Shown: in pieces, positions 52,969-64,000 of the stretch
How the letters are laid out: each line of letters opens with the position of its first letter
How positions within the stretch are numbered: the first letter of the stretch is position 1
From: Narthecium ossifragum
Lineage: Eukaryota; Streptophyta; Magnoliopsida; Dioscoreales; Nartheciaceae
NCBI GenBank assembly: GCA_963920575.1
Contig: OY986971.1
Location: forward strand, 16,978,492-17,042,491
DNA length: 64,000 nucleotides
Direction of reading: 5' to 3'
The notes under the pieces: model-generated
What the model was told of the DNA's origin: nothing
Seen by the model: the letters and a program-made list of their open reading frames with translations, nothing else
The model's database searches: none
Translations under genes and position numbers: made by a program

Positions 52969-54395
52969 AGCTTTTGCTTGTCCTCGAGCAAAACTTAAAA
53001 TTCACTCTACCCAGGATATCAAGGTTGCAACGCCATCAATAAAGAACAATCAAGCTCTTCACAAAAGTCATAACATATCATGAGCAACATTTTTAGACAA
53101 CTTAAAAATCAATCAGTAAGCAATTTCACTTGAAGATGAAGCATACTAAACAAGTAGACCCTCACGGAAATAAACACTCGACTCTCATGTGTTTGAAGGG
53201 TATGTATTTCACTCAAATTCATTTCAATGAAAATGATCTACCATAAGCTTGCATATCTTCTCATTCTCCACCACTAGAATCGAATGCATAACACAAATCA
53301 TAAGGACCTTAAAAGGTTGTAATGGGGTCCAGGATTAAGGTGGGAAATATTTGGGAATGTAGCTCAAAAACCAATGGAACTAATAGAGCAAAAATGCATC
53401 AATAAGACATGTACAACCAATCACTCCGTTCAGCAACTTCTTCAATTTGGCTTTAACATACTCAAACCATATAACATTACGACCTTGGCAAAGAGATTGT
53501 TCAAAGGAATACTTTTAAACTGAAATAGTGAACAATCTTTTGCAAAAACTTCCACCTTTGTAGAGATCATACATAAACATACCCCTTTCTTGGAGTATTA
53601 GGAGGATTCATAAACACACATGAAAAATAATTTCCTCCTTCACTTTCTTTTCTTCTTTTCATTTTTTTTCTCTTTTTTTTCCTCCTTTTTTTTCAGAAAC
53701 AACCTACTCACGAATTGAGTATGAAAAATATACTCCACTTCACCAATCATAGCCATACCACTATTCCAAACACGCCCACACTTAAAACTTGTACACCCAT
53801 ACATATCATAATGATGATCAATGCTCCACTAGTTTTATGGCTTGGGTAACGGAAATATTTTTCAGGTTTAAGGCTTGTAATGTGGGTTAACAATGAAGTC
53901 AATAAAGTTCAAAGGGGTTTAGCAAAAGGAAAAATTAATTGCAAGGTAGGCTATTTGGCTTATGTAGCTTATAACAAAGATGGCCTTAATCATGTTCATG
54001 TATACATGTGTCAATGTGACCTTGAATAGAATCAAAACAAGTTCTAGAGAAACAAATCCATGGAAGAATATCTCTCATGAAAGAAAATAGTGAGACTGAT
54101 ATGAATGTGTCAGTCTAAAGGCTCAAAATCTCATCAGCTTTTGTCTACTAAATTTAGTCACTACCATCTCAAGGCAAATAACTCAACTAATTAATTCCAA
54201 GTCGTGAGATTACTCATTCAATCATGTTATGAATATGTCAAGCTTATTTAATTCTTGCTCATGGCATATGCAACCTAGATCTCCTCCTCCACACTTGAAA
54301 CTGACATTGTCCCCAATGTAAGGTGGAATGCAAAGAAAGGCAAAAATAACTAAAATGGAAATACGAAAATAAAAAGAAAGGAACGAACTCCCCAT
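52969..54395 (-). other. Ath-3 region between pol and 3' LTR
   Basis: 1.4 kb without an open frame. It contains a pyrimidine run on plus (53635-53695), the mirror of the purine run in D. In some Athila copies this region encodes an env-like protein; I cannot see one here. Confidence 0.6.
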
Positions 54396-54407
54396 GGGTT
54401 GCCTCCC
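54396..54407 (-). other. Conserved GGGAGGCAACCC motif (Ath-3)
   Basis: Minus-strand 12-mer downstream of integrase; followed on minus by CATGGGGAGTTC. Confidence 0.8.
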
Positions 54408-54661
54408 AAGCAGCGCCTTTGTTTATTGTCATTGGCTCGACTTCATGCTTTCTTCTTCAATCAGTATAAGTTGGCTCCGCAAGGGCCAATTTTTCAACCT
54501 TTTCTGTCTGAACGCCTTCATAGAAAGGTATAAGTCGATGACCATTTACCGTAAACATTTTGGAAGAGGCTAAACTTTGAATTTCAACTGGGAACAAACA
54601 TAGGTGTGATTAGTAAAGGAGGACTTTTTCACCAACTTTAAACTCCTTTCTAGAGATCATC

Positions 54662-55460
54662 TTGTCATGAAAAGCTTTTGTCTTTTACTTATAAATCTTA
54701 GCGCTCTCATAGGCATCATTGCGAATTTCCTCTAATTCTTGTAGTTGCAACTTCCTGTGTTCTCCACTCTCATCTATCTTCATGTTAAAGCTCTTGATAG
54801 CCCAATAAGCCTTATGTTCTAACTCAACTGGAAGGTGACATGGTTTCCCAAACACCAAACGATAAGGTGACATACCGATGTGTGTCTTATATGCCGTCCT
54901 ATATGCCCACAAAGCGTCATTCAAATGCAAACTCCAATATTTTCTATTTGGATTCACCGTCTTTTAAATGATGGACTTGATCTCTCGATTTGACACTTCC
55001 GCTTGCCCCCTGGTTTGCGGATGATAGGCGGTGGACACCTTATGGGTCACATGCTACTTCCTTAGCAACGCCTCCACAGTTCGATTGCAAAAGTGCGTGC
55101 CTCGATCACTTATGAAAGCTCTTGGAATTCCAAACCTAGATAATATGTTAGACTTGATAAAATCTTCAACAACTTTAGAATCATCAGTCCTGGTAGCTTT
55201 AGCTTCTACTCATTTTGAAACATAATCGATAGCAAGTAGAATATAAACATAACCGAAAGATATAGGGAACGAACCCATGAAATCGATGCCCCAAACATCG
55301 AAAATTTCACAAAATAATATGGGGGTTTGTGGCATCTCATTCCTTTAGGATATATTATCTGTCTTTTGACAATTCTCGCATGACTTACAAAGAGACTATG
55401 AATCTCGAAATAAAGAAGGCCAATAGAAACCACATTCTAACACTTTTCTTGCCGTTCTCT
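54662..55460 (-). pseudogene. Integrase of Ath-3, broken
   Basis: The C-terminal part is open (54957-54685): [20 protein letters not shown], then [21 protein letters not shown], the standard Athila ending. Upstream, frames change several times; pieces such as DDSKVVEDFIKS and GIPRAFISDRGTHFC (second catalytic Asp) and YHPQTRGQAE (catalytic Glu) can be read on minus between 55210 and 54965. A stop follows the zinc-finger start at 55465. Confidence 0.8.
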
Positions 55461-55464
55461 TAAC

Positions 55465-56865
55465 TCAAAAGTGACCACCACAAGCATAAGAATGACAAAA
55501 AGTGAGTATAGAAATAATTTCATTTTCATGAACGCACCTTCTTATTACTTGATCTGCACAATGCTTCCATAAATATAAGTCATCCCACACATAGTATTTG
55601 GCATCACTTTTGATCTTATTTCTTTGAGCCTTAGACAAATCAGAAGGTAACATATTAGGAACTAAAAAATTCACAATATTTGCATACCAAGGTAATGTCA
55701 CATTTGCGGAGAACAGTTGTTCATCAGGGAATGTTTCCTGCAGATGAAGTTCATCCTCCACATGAACTAAACGACTCAGATGATCTGTGACCCAATTTTC
55801 TGTTCCTCTTTTGTCTTTTATCTCCAAATCAAATTCACTCAAGAGAAGTATCCATCGTATTAATCTCGGCTTTGCCTCCTTCTTCGTCATTAAATAACGA
55901 AGGGCTGCATGATCAGAATAAACAATGACTTTAGTACCAAGTAAATAAGACCAAAATTTTTCTAAAGCAAACACAACGGCTAAAAGTTCTTTTTCAGTTG
56001 TAGAATAATTTCTCTGGGCATCATCCAAAGTCTTGGAAGTATAGTAAATTGCATGAGAAGCTCTTCCAATCTTTTGACCCAAAACCGTGCCCACTGCATA
56101 ATCACTCGCATCACACATTATCTCGAAAGGAACGCTCCAGTCTGGGGGCTGAATAACTGGGGTTGAAGTCAACAATTCTTTCAGTTTATCAAATGCCTCT
56201 TTGCATGCATCATCAAACTCAAAAACCTTGTCCTTTTGTAACAACGTGCATAGCGGTAATGCTATTTTGGAGAAGTCCTTGATGAATCTTCGGTAAAAAC
56301 CTGCATGTCCAAGAAAAGAACGAACTTCCCGCACACAAGTGGGACAAAGTAAAGATTGAATGACATCAACTTTAGCTTTATCAACCTCAATTCCTTTAGA
56401 TGAAACAACATGACCCAAAACTATACCTTGTTCAACCATGAAATGATATTTCTCAGAATTTAACACAAGGCTAGTTTCTATGCATCTTTGAAAAACATGT
56501 GTAAGGTTATGTAAACAATTATCAAAGGAGTTTTCATTAACTGTGAAATCATCCATAAAAACCTCTATGATATGTTCAATATAATCTGAGAATATACTAA
56601 CCATACACCTTTGGAAAGTTGTTGGGGCGTTGCAAAGGCCAAAGGGCATGCGACGATATGCAAAAGTTTCGAATGGGCATGTGAACGTTGTCTTTTTCTG
56701 ATCTTCAGGGGCAATAGCAATCTGAAAATAACCTGAATAACCATCAAGAAAACAATAATAAGAATGACCAGCTAATCTTTCAAGCATCTGATCAATAAAA
56801 GGTAAAGGGAAGTGGTCCTTGTGGGTTATAACATTTAATTTTCTATAATCAATACAAACCTCCAC
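55465..56865 (-). CDS. Reverse transcriptase and RNase H of Ath-3, long open frame
   Basis: 466 open codons. RT shows [36 protein letters not shown], the palm block EVFMDDFTV (catalytic FMDD) and [11 protein letters not shown]. RNase H follows: [50 protein letters not shown], with the acidic residues in place. It ends within the integrase zinc finger. This is the best-kept enzyme in the window, but the upstream frame is interrupted at about 56866-56890, so it is a pol fragment rather than a full gene. Confidence 0.88.
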   Translation of the reverse strand: MEVCIDYRKLNVITHKDHFPLPFIDQMLERLAGHSYYCFLDGYSGYFQIAIAPEDQKKTTFTCPFETFAYRRMPFGLCNAPTTFQRCMVSIFSDYIEHIIEVFMDDFTVNENSFDNCLHNLTHVFQRCIETSLVLNSEKYHFMVEQGIVLGHVVSSKGIEVDKAKVDVIQSLLCPTCVREVRSFLGHAGFYRRFIKDFSKIALPLCTLLQKDKVFEFDDACKEAFDKLKELLTSTPVIQPPDWSVPFEIMCDASDYAVGTVLGQKIGRASHAIYYTSKTLDDAQRNYSTTEKELLAVVFALEKFWSYLLGTKVIVYSDHAALRYLMTKKEAKPRLIRWILLLSEFDLEIKDKRGTENWVTDHLSRLVHVEDELHLQETFPDEQLFSANVTLPWYANIVNFLVPNMLPSDLSKAQRNKIKSDAKYYVWDDLYLWKHCADQVIRRCVHENEIISILTFCHSYACGGHF

Positions 56866-56887
56866 CCATTTTGAACACGGGTGGGAA

Positions 56888-57300
56888 CTAACTCATCTCA
56901 TCTTTTTGATTTCTCACCACGGTTATTCCTGTCATTTTAGGAACCACTTGAACTGGACTAACCCAAGTGCTATCCGAAATAGGATAGATCACTCCAACTT
57001 CAAGAAGTTTGAGGATCTCCGTCTTTACTACATCCATCATGGGCGGGGTTAACCTTCTTTGTGGTTGGCGGGAAGGTTTCGCTCCCTCTTCAAGCAAGAT
57101 ACGATGCATACATGTACTCGGGTTGATTCCCTTGATGTCTACAATTGTCCAACCAATAGCTGTCTTATGCTTCTTAAGAACCTGCACAAGTTTTTCTTCC
57201 TATGGTGCACTAAGGTTATTGGAAATAATCACTGGTAACACTCCTTCATCTCCAAGAAAAGCATATTTAAGATGATTAGGAAGAGGTTTCAGATCTAGAA
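56888..57300 (-). pseudogene. RT N-terminal region of Ath-3
   Basis: Reads KKHKTAIGWTIVDIKGI, the CMHRI block and EVGVIYPISDSTWVSP in minus frame 57187-56888. A stop near 56888 and a frame change separate it from the RT body. The parallel segment in Ath-2 is 10083-9700. Confidence 0.8.
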
Positions 57301-57392
57301 TTGGTGCTTGCAATACAGAAGGTAATGATTTTTCATTAGAAACAGGTGATGGACTATAAAAATCATTACCTGATTGCTGAAATATTGAAAAA

Positions 57393-57707
57393 TCATTTAG
57401 TGTTACTCAAAGATAGCTCCTCATTTTCTTCCTCAAGAGACTTACTGATAGCCACTTTCAATTCATCTTTGTCACTAAGTTCAAAGACTTTCTGTGATAA
57501 ATAATCAATCACATCAATTGAATACACTGAACAATCATCAGCAGGATATTTCATGGCATCATAAATATTAAACTTAACAGTTTCACCATCAAATTCCATG
57601 GTAAGTGTGCCACTATGGACATCTATCTTAGTCTTGGATGTCTTCAAGAAAGGTCTTCCCAACAAAATAGGAGTAGTTTGATCACCATTCTCCATATCAA
57701 AGCACAT
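57393..57707 (-). pseudogene. Protease C-terminus and linker of Ath-3
   Basis: Reads GDQTTPILLGRPFLKTSKTK, the C-terminal block of Athila protease, followed by an acidic stretch ending EEENEELSLSN. It overlaps the end of the preceding frame by a few bases, showing a frameshift within protease. Confidence 0.75.
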
Positions 57708-58551
57708 AAAAATCAGCAGAGAAAACTAAATCATTGACTTGCACAAGAATATCTTCAACTACACCTTTAGAATAGGCGTTAGATCTGTCAGCCAATTGAA
57801 TCACAACACCAGTTTCATTCAAAGGCCCAAGTTTCAAAGAAGAATATATAGAATATGGCATGACATTGATAGAAGCTCCTAGATCTAACATGGCCTTCTC
57901 AAATTTGGTGTTACCAATTGTACATGGGATAGTAAACATACCTGGATCTTTACGCTTTGCGGGAATTTTTCTTTGAAGAATTACATAAACATTTTCACCA
58001 ACTCTCACCTTCTCACATCCTTTAAGTTTCTGCTTTCTCTTAATTGTGCATATTTCTTTCAAGAATTTAGCATAACGAGGTACTTGTTTAATAGCATCTA
58101 AGAGTGGAATACTTACCTCGCATCGACGAAAAGTCTCATATACATCTTTATTTTGCTCCTCTCTTTTCGATTCTAATAAAGCCTGAGCAAAAGGAGGTAC
58201 AGTTTTATAATCAGAAAGAGGTGGAAACTTATGTTTAGGTACGTCGTCGTCATCGGGAAAGTCTTTGTCCGCAACAATGTCTTGCTCTTTTCCTTGCGGT
58301 GAAGATGCAGTAACTTCCTTTACTGGAGTCTCAACTTCTTTAACACTTCTCAAAATAATCGCACTTGCATTTTCTCTTGAATTTATTACCGTTTGAAAGG
58401 GTAATTCTCCTGAACTTTGCGCCTCTAGCTTGCAAATTGCAGTCGCCATCTGGCCCACCTGATGTTCCAAACCTTGAATACTGGCCTTCGTCTCCTGTTG
58501 AAATTGCAAAGTGTTAGTACCAAGAGATTTAACTATATCTTCTAAACACAT
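57697..58551 (-). pseudogene. gag C-terminus and protease active site of Ath-3
   Basis: 284 open codons: gag segment IQGLEHQVGQMATAI, Glu/Lys-rich middle, PLLDAIKQVPRYAKFLKEI, then the protease active site AMLDLGASINVMPYS (DLGAS) and VIQLADRSNAYSKGVVED. It breaks just before the PILLGRPF block, which is in the next frame at 57707. Confidence 0.85.
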
Positions 58552-58635
58552 GCCAGAATTAGAAGTTGGGTTTGGTTGTTGTCTCGGGGGGTATGGCGGT
58601 TTAGATTGTTGATATTGCTGGCCACTTGGACGGAA

Positions 58636-59148
58636 CTAAGTTGTGGGCTGATTTACTTGTGGATTCCCATTGTTGAGATTGGGGTGATCCCTCCATCCCA
58701 GATTATACTTGTTTGAATAGGGATCATACTTCCTTTGCGGTAGTCCAGGGAAACTACCCATTGCATTCACTTGTTCACCGGGCTCCTCTTGAAGAGTTGG
58801 GCACATATCGGTTGGATGTCCTACCACCGAACAAATTCTACAAACTTTCACTGTTTGCATATTACCTACAGCCAATTAACGAACAAGAGAAGTTAGACTC
58901 GCAATCTGTTCTTCAAGGGATGAAACATTTACCTCATTAACATGTTTTGAATAAGAATCAAGTCTAGTATTAAATTGTTGAGAATTAGCCGCCATATTTG
59001 CAAACAAGTTCCTCGAGGCTTCAGGCGTTTTATCCACCAAAGCTCCTCCACTAGCGGCATCAATCATACTCCTATAAGTGGTTAGTAAGCCCTCATAAAA
59101 ATATTGGATAAGTAATTGCTCACTAATTTGATGATGGGGACAGCTTGC
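58636..59148 (-). pseudogene. gag central part and zinc knuckle of Ath-3, cut by C2
   Basis: From 59148: PHHQISEQLLIQYFYEGL, then SMIDAASGGALVDKTPEA, a stretch with a stop at 58876, and the zinc knuckle CRICSVVGHPTDMC (complete C-x2-C-x4-H-x4-C). The N-terminal gag half would lie beyond the C2 insertion, outside the window. Confidence 0.85.
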
Positions 59149-60599
59149 TGATCACTCACAAACGTCATCGTTAAAACGTATGCAAAACGCAATTTAGAAA
59201 TTTATAAACCTTTCTTTCAACACTAAATTAATAAGATAGAATAATGGTGAAATACGAGGTCGGTCCTCAGGGAAAGCTTTGACTAAAAAAGAACACCAGA
59301 AGTAACTCTCAACACTCTAATCTTAAAGCGAAAAAGGATTGATTTGGGTTTTAGGAACTGATTAATTAAAACTAATTAAGAAAGCGATTAACGAAATTGG
59401 AATAGATTATTGAGAGAAAACCTAGGGATTACTCAATCCACTCTAATTTCACCTCTTGTATTCTCTAGTATCCTCTTGTTCTCTAATCTAGACATATGAA
59501 ATAACGGCTTCTTAAGCTCGCATGAATCCCTAAAAGAACGCTCATGTTATCCTACGGCATAGTCTATCTTCGCTTAGCATAGATTGTCTTCGGACTTAAC
59601 CTGAGTACAATCTATCTTTGCTTAGCATAAACTATCTCAAAGGCATACACAAAAGCGACATGAAAATCATCCTACGAATCTCTACCATCAAGCACAACAA
59701 TCAAGTAGGACTCAAAATACGTCAAGGAACTCTATTCCCTCAACTCTTTATAAAATAAAACCATATTCATAAGATCATGTTTTTGAAAAGATAACAAGAA
59801 TCAAACTAGAAAATACAAAGAAGCTACACTAAAGCTTCATGAGATCCCTAAGTATAGAGTTTAGCCACTCATCTTTTGAATGGGATCCATGTATTCGATG
59901 AAGAAGGTTAGGGATCCACGCCGCATCTCCGTCTTCTTCTCCAATCTGAATTCCTCTGTTTTTCTCTATGGAGGCCCTTTTCTTCTCTCTATGGGGTCCC
60001 AGTTTTTGGCTAACAAAACCCTTTTTATATGCTAATTCCCGGAATTAGGGTTTTGGGTTGAGTTAGACCTCAAGTGCAACTCGGATTTCCTGATTCAACC
60101 CTGACAGCTTCTTCCAATCGCGACTGGGTTCAACCCGTCCAGAATTTGAGAACGAGTCCAACACAAAAGATGTAGATTTGGAAGTCTACTGTCCTCTTCC
60201 GAAAAGTTTACAATATTTGAACTTATCTACAATATTTGGTGAATATTCTCCTGGGCGTCGACGGACCAGTCTTCCAGCAGCTAAATATCTTCATCTTCTT
60301 CAAAACTGCTATCAATGCATCAGGAATCTCTGAAAGTGTCCAACATGAAAGTTGTATATCTTGATGTCTTCTAGATGTCACCCAAATTTCAGAATATTTC
60401 AATATAAGAATAATTTCTGGTGAATATTATGCTAAGAGTCGACAGAGCGGTGTATTTCAGAATATTAACCGAATTTCTTGCATTTCTTCTCAAAGCATGA
60501 TTAAACCTGTAATCAACTAACAAGCTATCAAATACAAACACTCTCAGCCTAACAAATGTAAATTACGGGATTTAAGTATGAATATTTAGTGACTCATCA
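59149..60599 (-). repeat. 3' LTR of C2
   Basis: Minus strand TGATGAGTCACTAAAT ... GTGAGTGATCA. Homologous to the C1 LTRs and the solo LTR at 10110-11553, but more diverged. The preceding five host bases are CTTGC; the matching copy is outside the window. Confidence 0.88.
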
Positions 60600-60614
60600 C
60601 ACCCCCCAATTTAC
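60600..60614 (-). other. Polypurine tract of C2
   Basis: Minus strand TAAATTGGGGGGTG runs into the LTR start TGATGAG. Confidence 0.85.
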
Positions 60615-62299
60615 ACTTTGCTAGTCCTCGAGCAAAGAAAATATAAAAAGAAAGCAATAAATCTAACTAGCCACTTTCGTAGGTCTCACGATTGCACTTA
60701 GCATGTGCAACAAGCCTTTAAACCCCTGGATTACCCCAAGGGAGGAGTTATAGTCTCCTGAGGGTTTTCAGGGATGACACCCACAAACATGTATACAACC
60801 CCTTGAATATATCATTAGAAATCAATTGTGATATTCATCAACTCTAATGCATGAAATAAAAATAATATCCATGTATACATCCTTCAACTCACAGTCACAT
60901 AAAAATATGGTAAATCAAAACATGTCATAACATATTTCCAGCACTTCAACATATTTAATCATGATTAAAAACAACTTTAACACTCCTGTGTGTGATTAGG
61001 GTTCCACATGCTTCAGAGCATCAATTATATCTAAGCACTTCAACTATTCAAGATCACAATCATATCCAAATACATATCTTCCACTTATCACATAGCAATA
61101 TATGTTTTTATTCATTTTTTTACATCAGGAATTTCAATTGTTTTACGCGAACACCATGCTGGTTAGGCACACTGCCCGGTTACTAAGTTGAAAATCCATT
61201 TTCTTTTTTTTTTTCTTTTTTTTCAGGAAATTCAACCGTTTAACGCGAACATCACGCTGGCTAGGCACACTGCCCGGTTACTAAGTTGAAAATCCTTTTT
61301 TTTTCTCTTTTTTTTAACATACTCAGATAATTGCATGTGTTCATGTATTTTCTGTGTCATGACATAGAATTGTAAATCTATCCTAGTATCATGCTTAGAA
61401 TCTAATATCAACCCCTTAACATGTGGAAGTGAACATGTGCATTAGGATATGTCAAGTTATCCTTAACTCATGGTAAAAGTGTTAAAGTATAGAAATAATA
61501 TCATGCATAGTAAAAATTTACTATTTCTTATATGACATACAAGTCTCAGAATAATCCATAAAATAAATTTCTAAAACGTACATCTTTGTCAAGTCATATC
61601 ATAATTTCATCCTTTTGAAATATTTCAAGGGATGTATAATAATAAAAATTAAATTTCTAGAATCTACCCCTAACTTGAATGTAATTGTCTCCAATTACAC
61701 TAAGTCATAAAAATAAAATAAGAAAAAAGGGTAGAGATCACCGTATTTAAGCTCCAAAATGCCGCGCTCTTTCAAAAAAAAATATATATATAAAGCACCA
61801 CGATTTTAACGAAATTTCTTCCTTCGTAACATAGCCTGCCACATAAAAATATACCCTTCCCACTAATATCAAATATAACAATTGAAAGTCAAGAAAGGTA
61901 GTAAAATTAGAGAAAATTTTGTCAGAATCTCTTTTGTATTTTCATGATATATCGAATCTGTACAAGCATTCATCCCAGAAAAACAAATAAAAATTCGTAC
62001 AGATAACAATAAATAAGATAATACATCAGAACATCCTCTTGACATCTCAGACAATAAAACACAAAATTAAAATCCAAGCAGAGCAGCCAGCGACCATTAT
62101 CTGCATAACTGTACATCCCAACCACGGTTGCGCACCCGCGACGAAATTGGAATCGAGATTGGCGGAAATGAAGAGAAACGAACACGGAGGTCACTCTATG
62201 ATGTCTATCAGGTCAGATCATGCTCAGCATAGGCTGGATAGATGATAGAAATTTTCAGATCAGGAATCAGAGGTGTGTAGCAGCCGGATATTGATCTGG
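60615..62299 (-). other. C2 AT-rich 3' region
   Basis: No gene. A tandem pair of about 95 bp occurs at 61131-61205 and 61226-61294 (both contain GGCACACTGCCCGGTTACTA), each followed by a T/C run. 61498-62300 corresponds to 24998-26039 in C1. Confidence 0.65.
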
Positions 62300-62900
62300 A
62301 AACAACGGATGGCTGTGAGCACGCCGGCGGCGGAACGACGGTGAAACATCGTCGCCGGAGGATGGGATTAGCACAGGAAGAATCGTGGGAGGCCAAGGAG
62401 TCCATCCATGTCGTCTGATTTGTGAATGGTGGTCGCCAGGCGGCGGAACGACGGTGGACGGCGATGTAGAGGGTCGTCGGAAGCGGAATCCGGCGAACTG
62501 TGCAGCAAGCTTGAGGTTGGAGGATGGCAAAAGCATCGTGACGGGCAGAGGAAGGTGCTGGAGGTGGTTAGAGACGGTGGGAAGCGGTGGAAGGGATGAT
62601 AGGAGATGGTGGGAGAAACAGGGGACGCTCACCGGCGTCGGAAGAGATGAAATTGGGGGAAGAGGAGGCCGGGAGGGGGTAGAGGAGAAGATGGCGAAGG
62701 TGTTGGAGGTGGTTTGGCGGGCTAGGAGCGGCCGGAGAGGTGACGACGGCCGGCGGCGACAATGGCTGGGGGAAATAGAGGGACTTGCCGGCGTCGGAGG
62801 AGGAGTGCTTCAGGGGCGTGGGTGCTGCAGGTAGAACGGTAACTCACTGATGAAAGTTTAGGCGATGGTTGGGAGGGACGGGGACGGCCGGAGAGGTAGT
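62300..62900 (-). other. GC-rich segment of C2 replacing pol
   Basis: Homologous to 26040-26670 in C1, including TCGTCGCCGGAGGA. Open stretches on either strand are not conserved with C1 and carry no motif I know. Rich in CGGCGG/CCGGCG words. Confidence 0.5.
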
Positions 62901-62954
62901 GCCGGGCGGCAGAACGGCGGTGAGGAAGGAGGAAGATGACCCTGTATAGCTGGA

Positions 62955-63190
62955 GTGACGGTCGACCGTGGGAATGGGTGTTGGTGGGAAGATAAATTGA
63001 CGGTCGACCGATCGACCGCGGAGTATGTGATTTGGAAAAATAAACGGATGGTCGATCGGGCGATCGACCGTGGACCAGGTGAAATATTTGAGAAGTTGAT
63101 GGTCGATCCTCGTATCGATCCTGCGAAGCTTTATTTTTAACAGAGCCTCACGGACGATCGGGCGGTCAATGGGACGGTCGACCGCCAGCC
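62955..63190. promoter_or_regulatory. GGTCGACC/GATCGACC array inside C2
   Basis: ACGGTCGACCG stands near 62957, 63000 and 63173; GGTCGATC and GATCGACC face each other at 63050-63070; further GGTCGATCC at 63102. It lies between the acidic frame and the GC-rich segment, the same slot as the internal module of D. Role inferred. Confidence 0.45.
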
Positions 63191-63315
63191 ATGAATTTCG
63201 ATTTTCTAGATATTAAGATTATTTTTAAAGGAAAATCAAGGAAAAATCAAAAAAACATGGAAAATTCCTAAAAATCAAAACAATTCTAAAAAGCTAATGG
63301 AAAAATCGTAAAACT

Positions 63316-63327
63316 GGGTTGCCTCCC
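63316..63327 (-). other. Conserved GGGAGGCAACCC motif (C2)
   Basis: Minus-strand 12-mer. The surrounding 45 bp (GCGCGTAATTTTACGTCTTT on plus) is nearly identical to C1 at 26820-26850. Confidence 0.8.
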
Positions 63328-63640
63328 AGAAAGCGCGTAATTTTACGTCTTTCGCTAGACTTCCCTAGAAGGTGGAATTAAAGCATGGATCCGTCAATTT
63401 GACGACATCGATCACCCCACTTAGAATAAATTCCGCCATATAATGTTTGAAACCAAACCCAGCCCCACAGTAAGTCCAGTATTTGATGATGCAGGCCAAT
63501 CAGTACTTTTCTCCCCACATGTGAACTAGAGGCTCCACCCTCTATGCATGGCAACCTATCGTCATGTTTTATCTTGCAACCCGATCTACGGTATGTGTCC
63601 CTCATAATGTTGGGACCCGGAACTGAACTTGGAGGGGATT

Positions 63641-63943
63641 TCAATATCTCAAAATGGGTGTAGGCAATGACGATGGTGTAAATATAGGTAAAGGAGGAGG
63701 TGGTGGCTCAGGTTTAGAATATACTGACACATCTGTGCAAAAGTGTGTGTTAACATAATAAGCACGAACTTGTCCAGGATCTAAATCAGGTGCAAGAGTA
63801 AGAGATAACGGTGGAAGGGGCTCAACTACCCAAGAAATAGTTTCGGACAAGATGTGTGGTTTGATGTCATCTTTCGATTGTACATTGTCCTGATTAACAT
63901 CATCATCAGATTCAGAAGCATAGGCATTCAAAATATTAGACAT
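63641..63943 (-). pseudogene. Acidic linker frame of C2
   Basis: Open for 100 codons: ESDDDVNQDNVQSKDDI, then SWVVEPLPPLSLT, matching the linker of Ath-2 (11817-11559). It continues to the window edge in an Asp/Glu-rich frame. The Pro-rich C-terminal end has no match. Confidence 0.6.
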
Positions 63944-64000
63944 AATGTCATTCTTTAATTCAACATCATCATCCTCAGAATCATACTCATCCCAAATTGT

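Larger units (their letters stand above)
51403..59148 (-). mobile_element. Ath-3: minus-strand Athila element, gag-pol mostly present
   Basis: On the minus strand: gag (59148-57900), protease (57900-57393), RT and RNase H (57300-55465), integrase (55460-54662), GGGAGGCAACCC motif, non-coding or env-like tail (54390-52967), polypurine tract, 3' LTR (52952-51426). The 5' end is beyond C2, which is inserted in gag at 59149. The LTR is also followed by a primer site (51420-51403), as if a second copy once continued there. Confidence 0.88.
59149..64000 (-). mobile_element. C2: second C-type element inserted in Ath-3 gag, 5' end outside
   Basis: On the minus strand from the window edge: acidic frame (63943-63641), GGGAGGCAACCC motif (63327-63316), GATCGACC-type array (63185-62955), GC-rich stretch (62900-62300), AT-rich tail, polypurine tract (60614-60600), 3' LTR (60599-59149). 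The layout equals C1 but keeps the tract that C1 lost. No RT or integrase was seen in the visible part. Confidence 0.85.

Noticed and set aside
52969..54395. Env-like gene of Athila
   Set aside because: Position would fit, but no open frame, signal peptide or membrane segment could be read.
62267..62834. Open frames of 121 (minus) and 149 (plus) codons in C2
   Set aside because: Same reason; neither frame is shared with C1 and both are low complexity.
1..64000. tRNA, rRNA or microRNA genes
   Set aside because: No cloverleaf with a proper T-loop, no rRNA landmark, and hairpins seen belong to repeats. The tRNA-like words are primer-binding sites.

Overview
The window is repeat-dense nuclear DNA of a flowering plant with a large genome. 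Almost every recognisable protein is a plant transposon protein: Ty3/gypsy elements of the Tekay and Athila lineages, a SIRE/Maximus-like Ty1/copia remnant, and a Mutator-like DNA transposon (MULE). Intron-like gaps, TATA boxes of the CTATAAATA type in the LTRs and tRNA-primed LTR elements all fit a plant. I see no intact single-copy host gene, rRNA or tRNA gene. The species cannot be named from the sequence alone.

Layout. (1) 1-9576 is a stack of Tekay-type elements. A plus-strand element (gag, protease, RT, RNase H, integrase, all broken) is cut inside integrase at 4140 by the 3' end of an opposite-strand Tekay element (LTR 4140-8067, chromodomain 8161-8460). That LTR contains a solo Athila LTR (5872-7464, target duplication GTAGG). 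LTR ends follow at 8461-9265 and 9266-9576. (2) 9577-13757 is a minus-strand Athila remnant with a solo LTR (10110-11553, target duplication TGGTT). (3) 13766-18194 holds LTR fragments and a SIRE/Maximus copia remnant. (4) 18244-21652 holds a decayed Ulp1-like protease gene fragment and a candidate copia solo LTR. (5) 21662-47522 is a MULE with 42-bp inverted ends (40 of 42 identical) and a perfect 9-bp target duplication, TACTGGAAA. It carries a plant mobile domain (PMD) gene on plus and a FAR1/MULE-type DDE transposase on minus. It has been split by two non-autonomous Athila-type elements (C1, 23578-29862, minus; D, 30466-41517, plus) and a solo Tekay LTR (44302-46583). (6) 47788-51310 holds two 5' LTR halves in a row. 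(7) 51403-59148 is a minus-strand Athila element with most of gag-pol. (8) 59149-64000 is a second C-type element (C2) inserted in its gag and running off the window.

Three signals go beyond the catalogue. First, the MULE has a 33-bp hairpin repeat (TTCGGTT...AACCGAA) upstream of both genes and between them. Second, LTRs of unrelated families share a module just upstream of TATA. It consists of pairs of the palindrome GATCGATC set 21-23 bp apart, with pairs often recurring every 71-73 bp and GTGACAG between them. Third, element D carries a second copy of that module plus a TATA box inside the element, directly ahead of an extra ORF, which looks like an internal promoter. Elements C and D lack reverse transcriptase and integrase and probably relied on autonomous Athila relatives.

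All boundaries were read by eye. Clade names rest on motif resemblance and were not checked by search.
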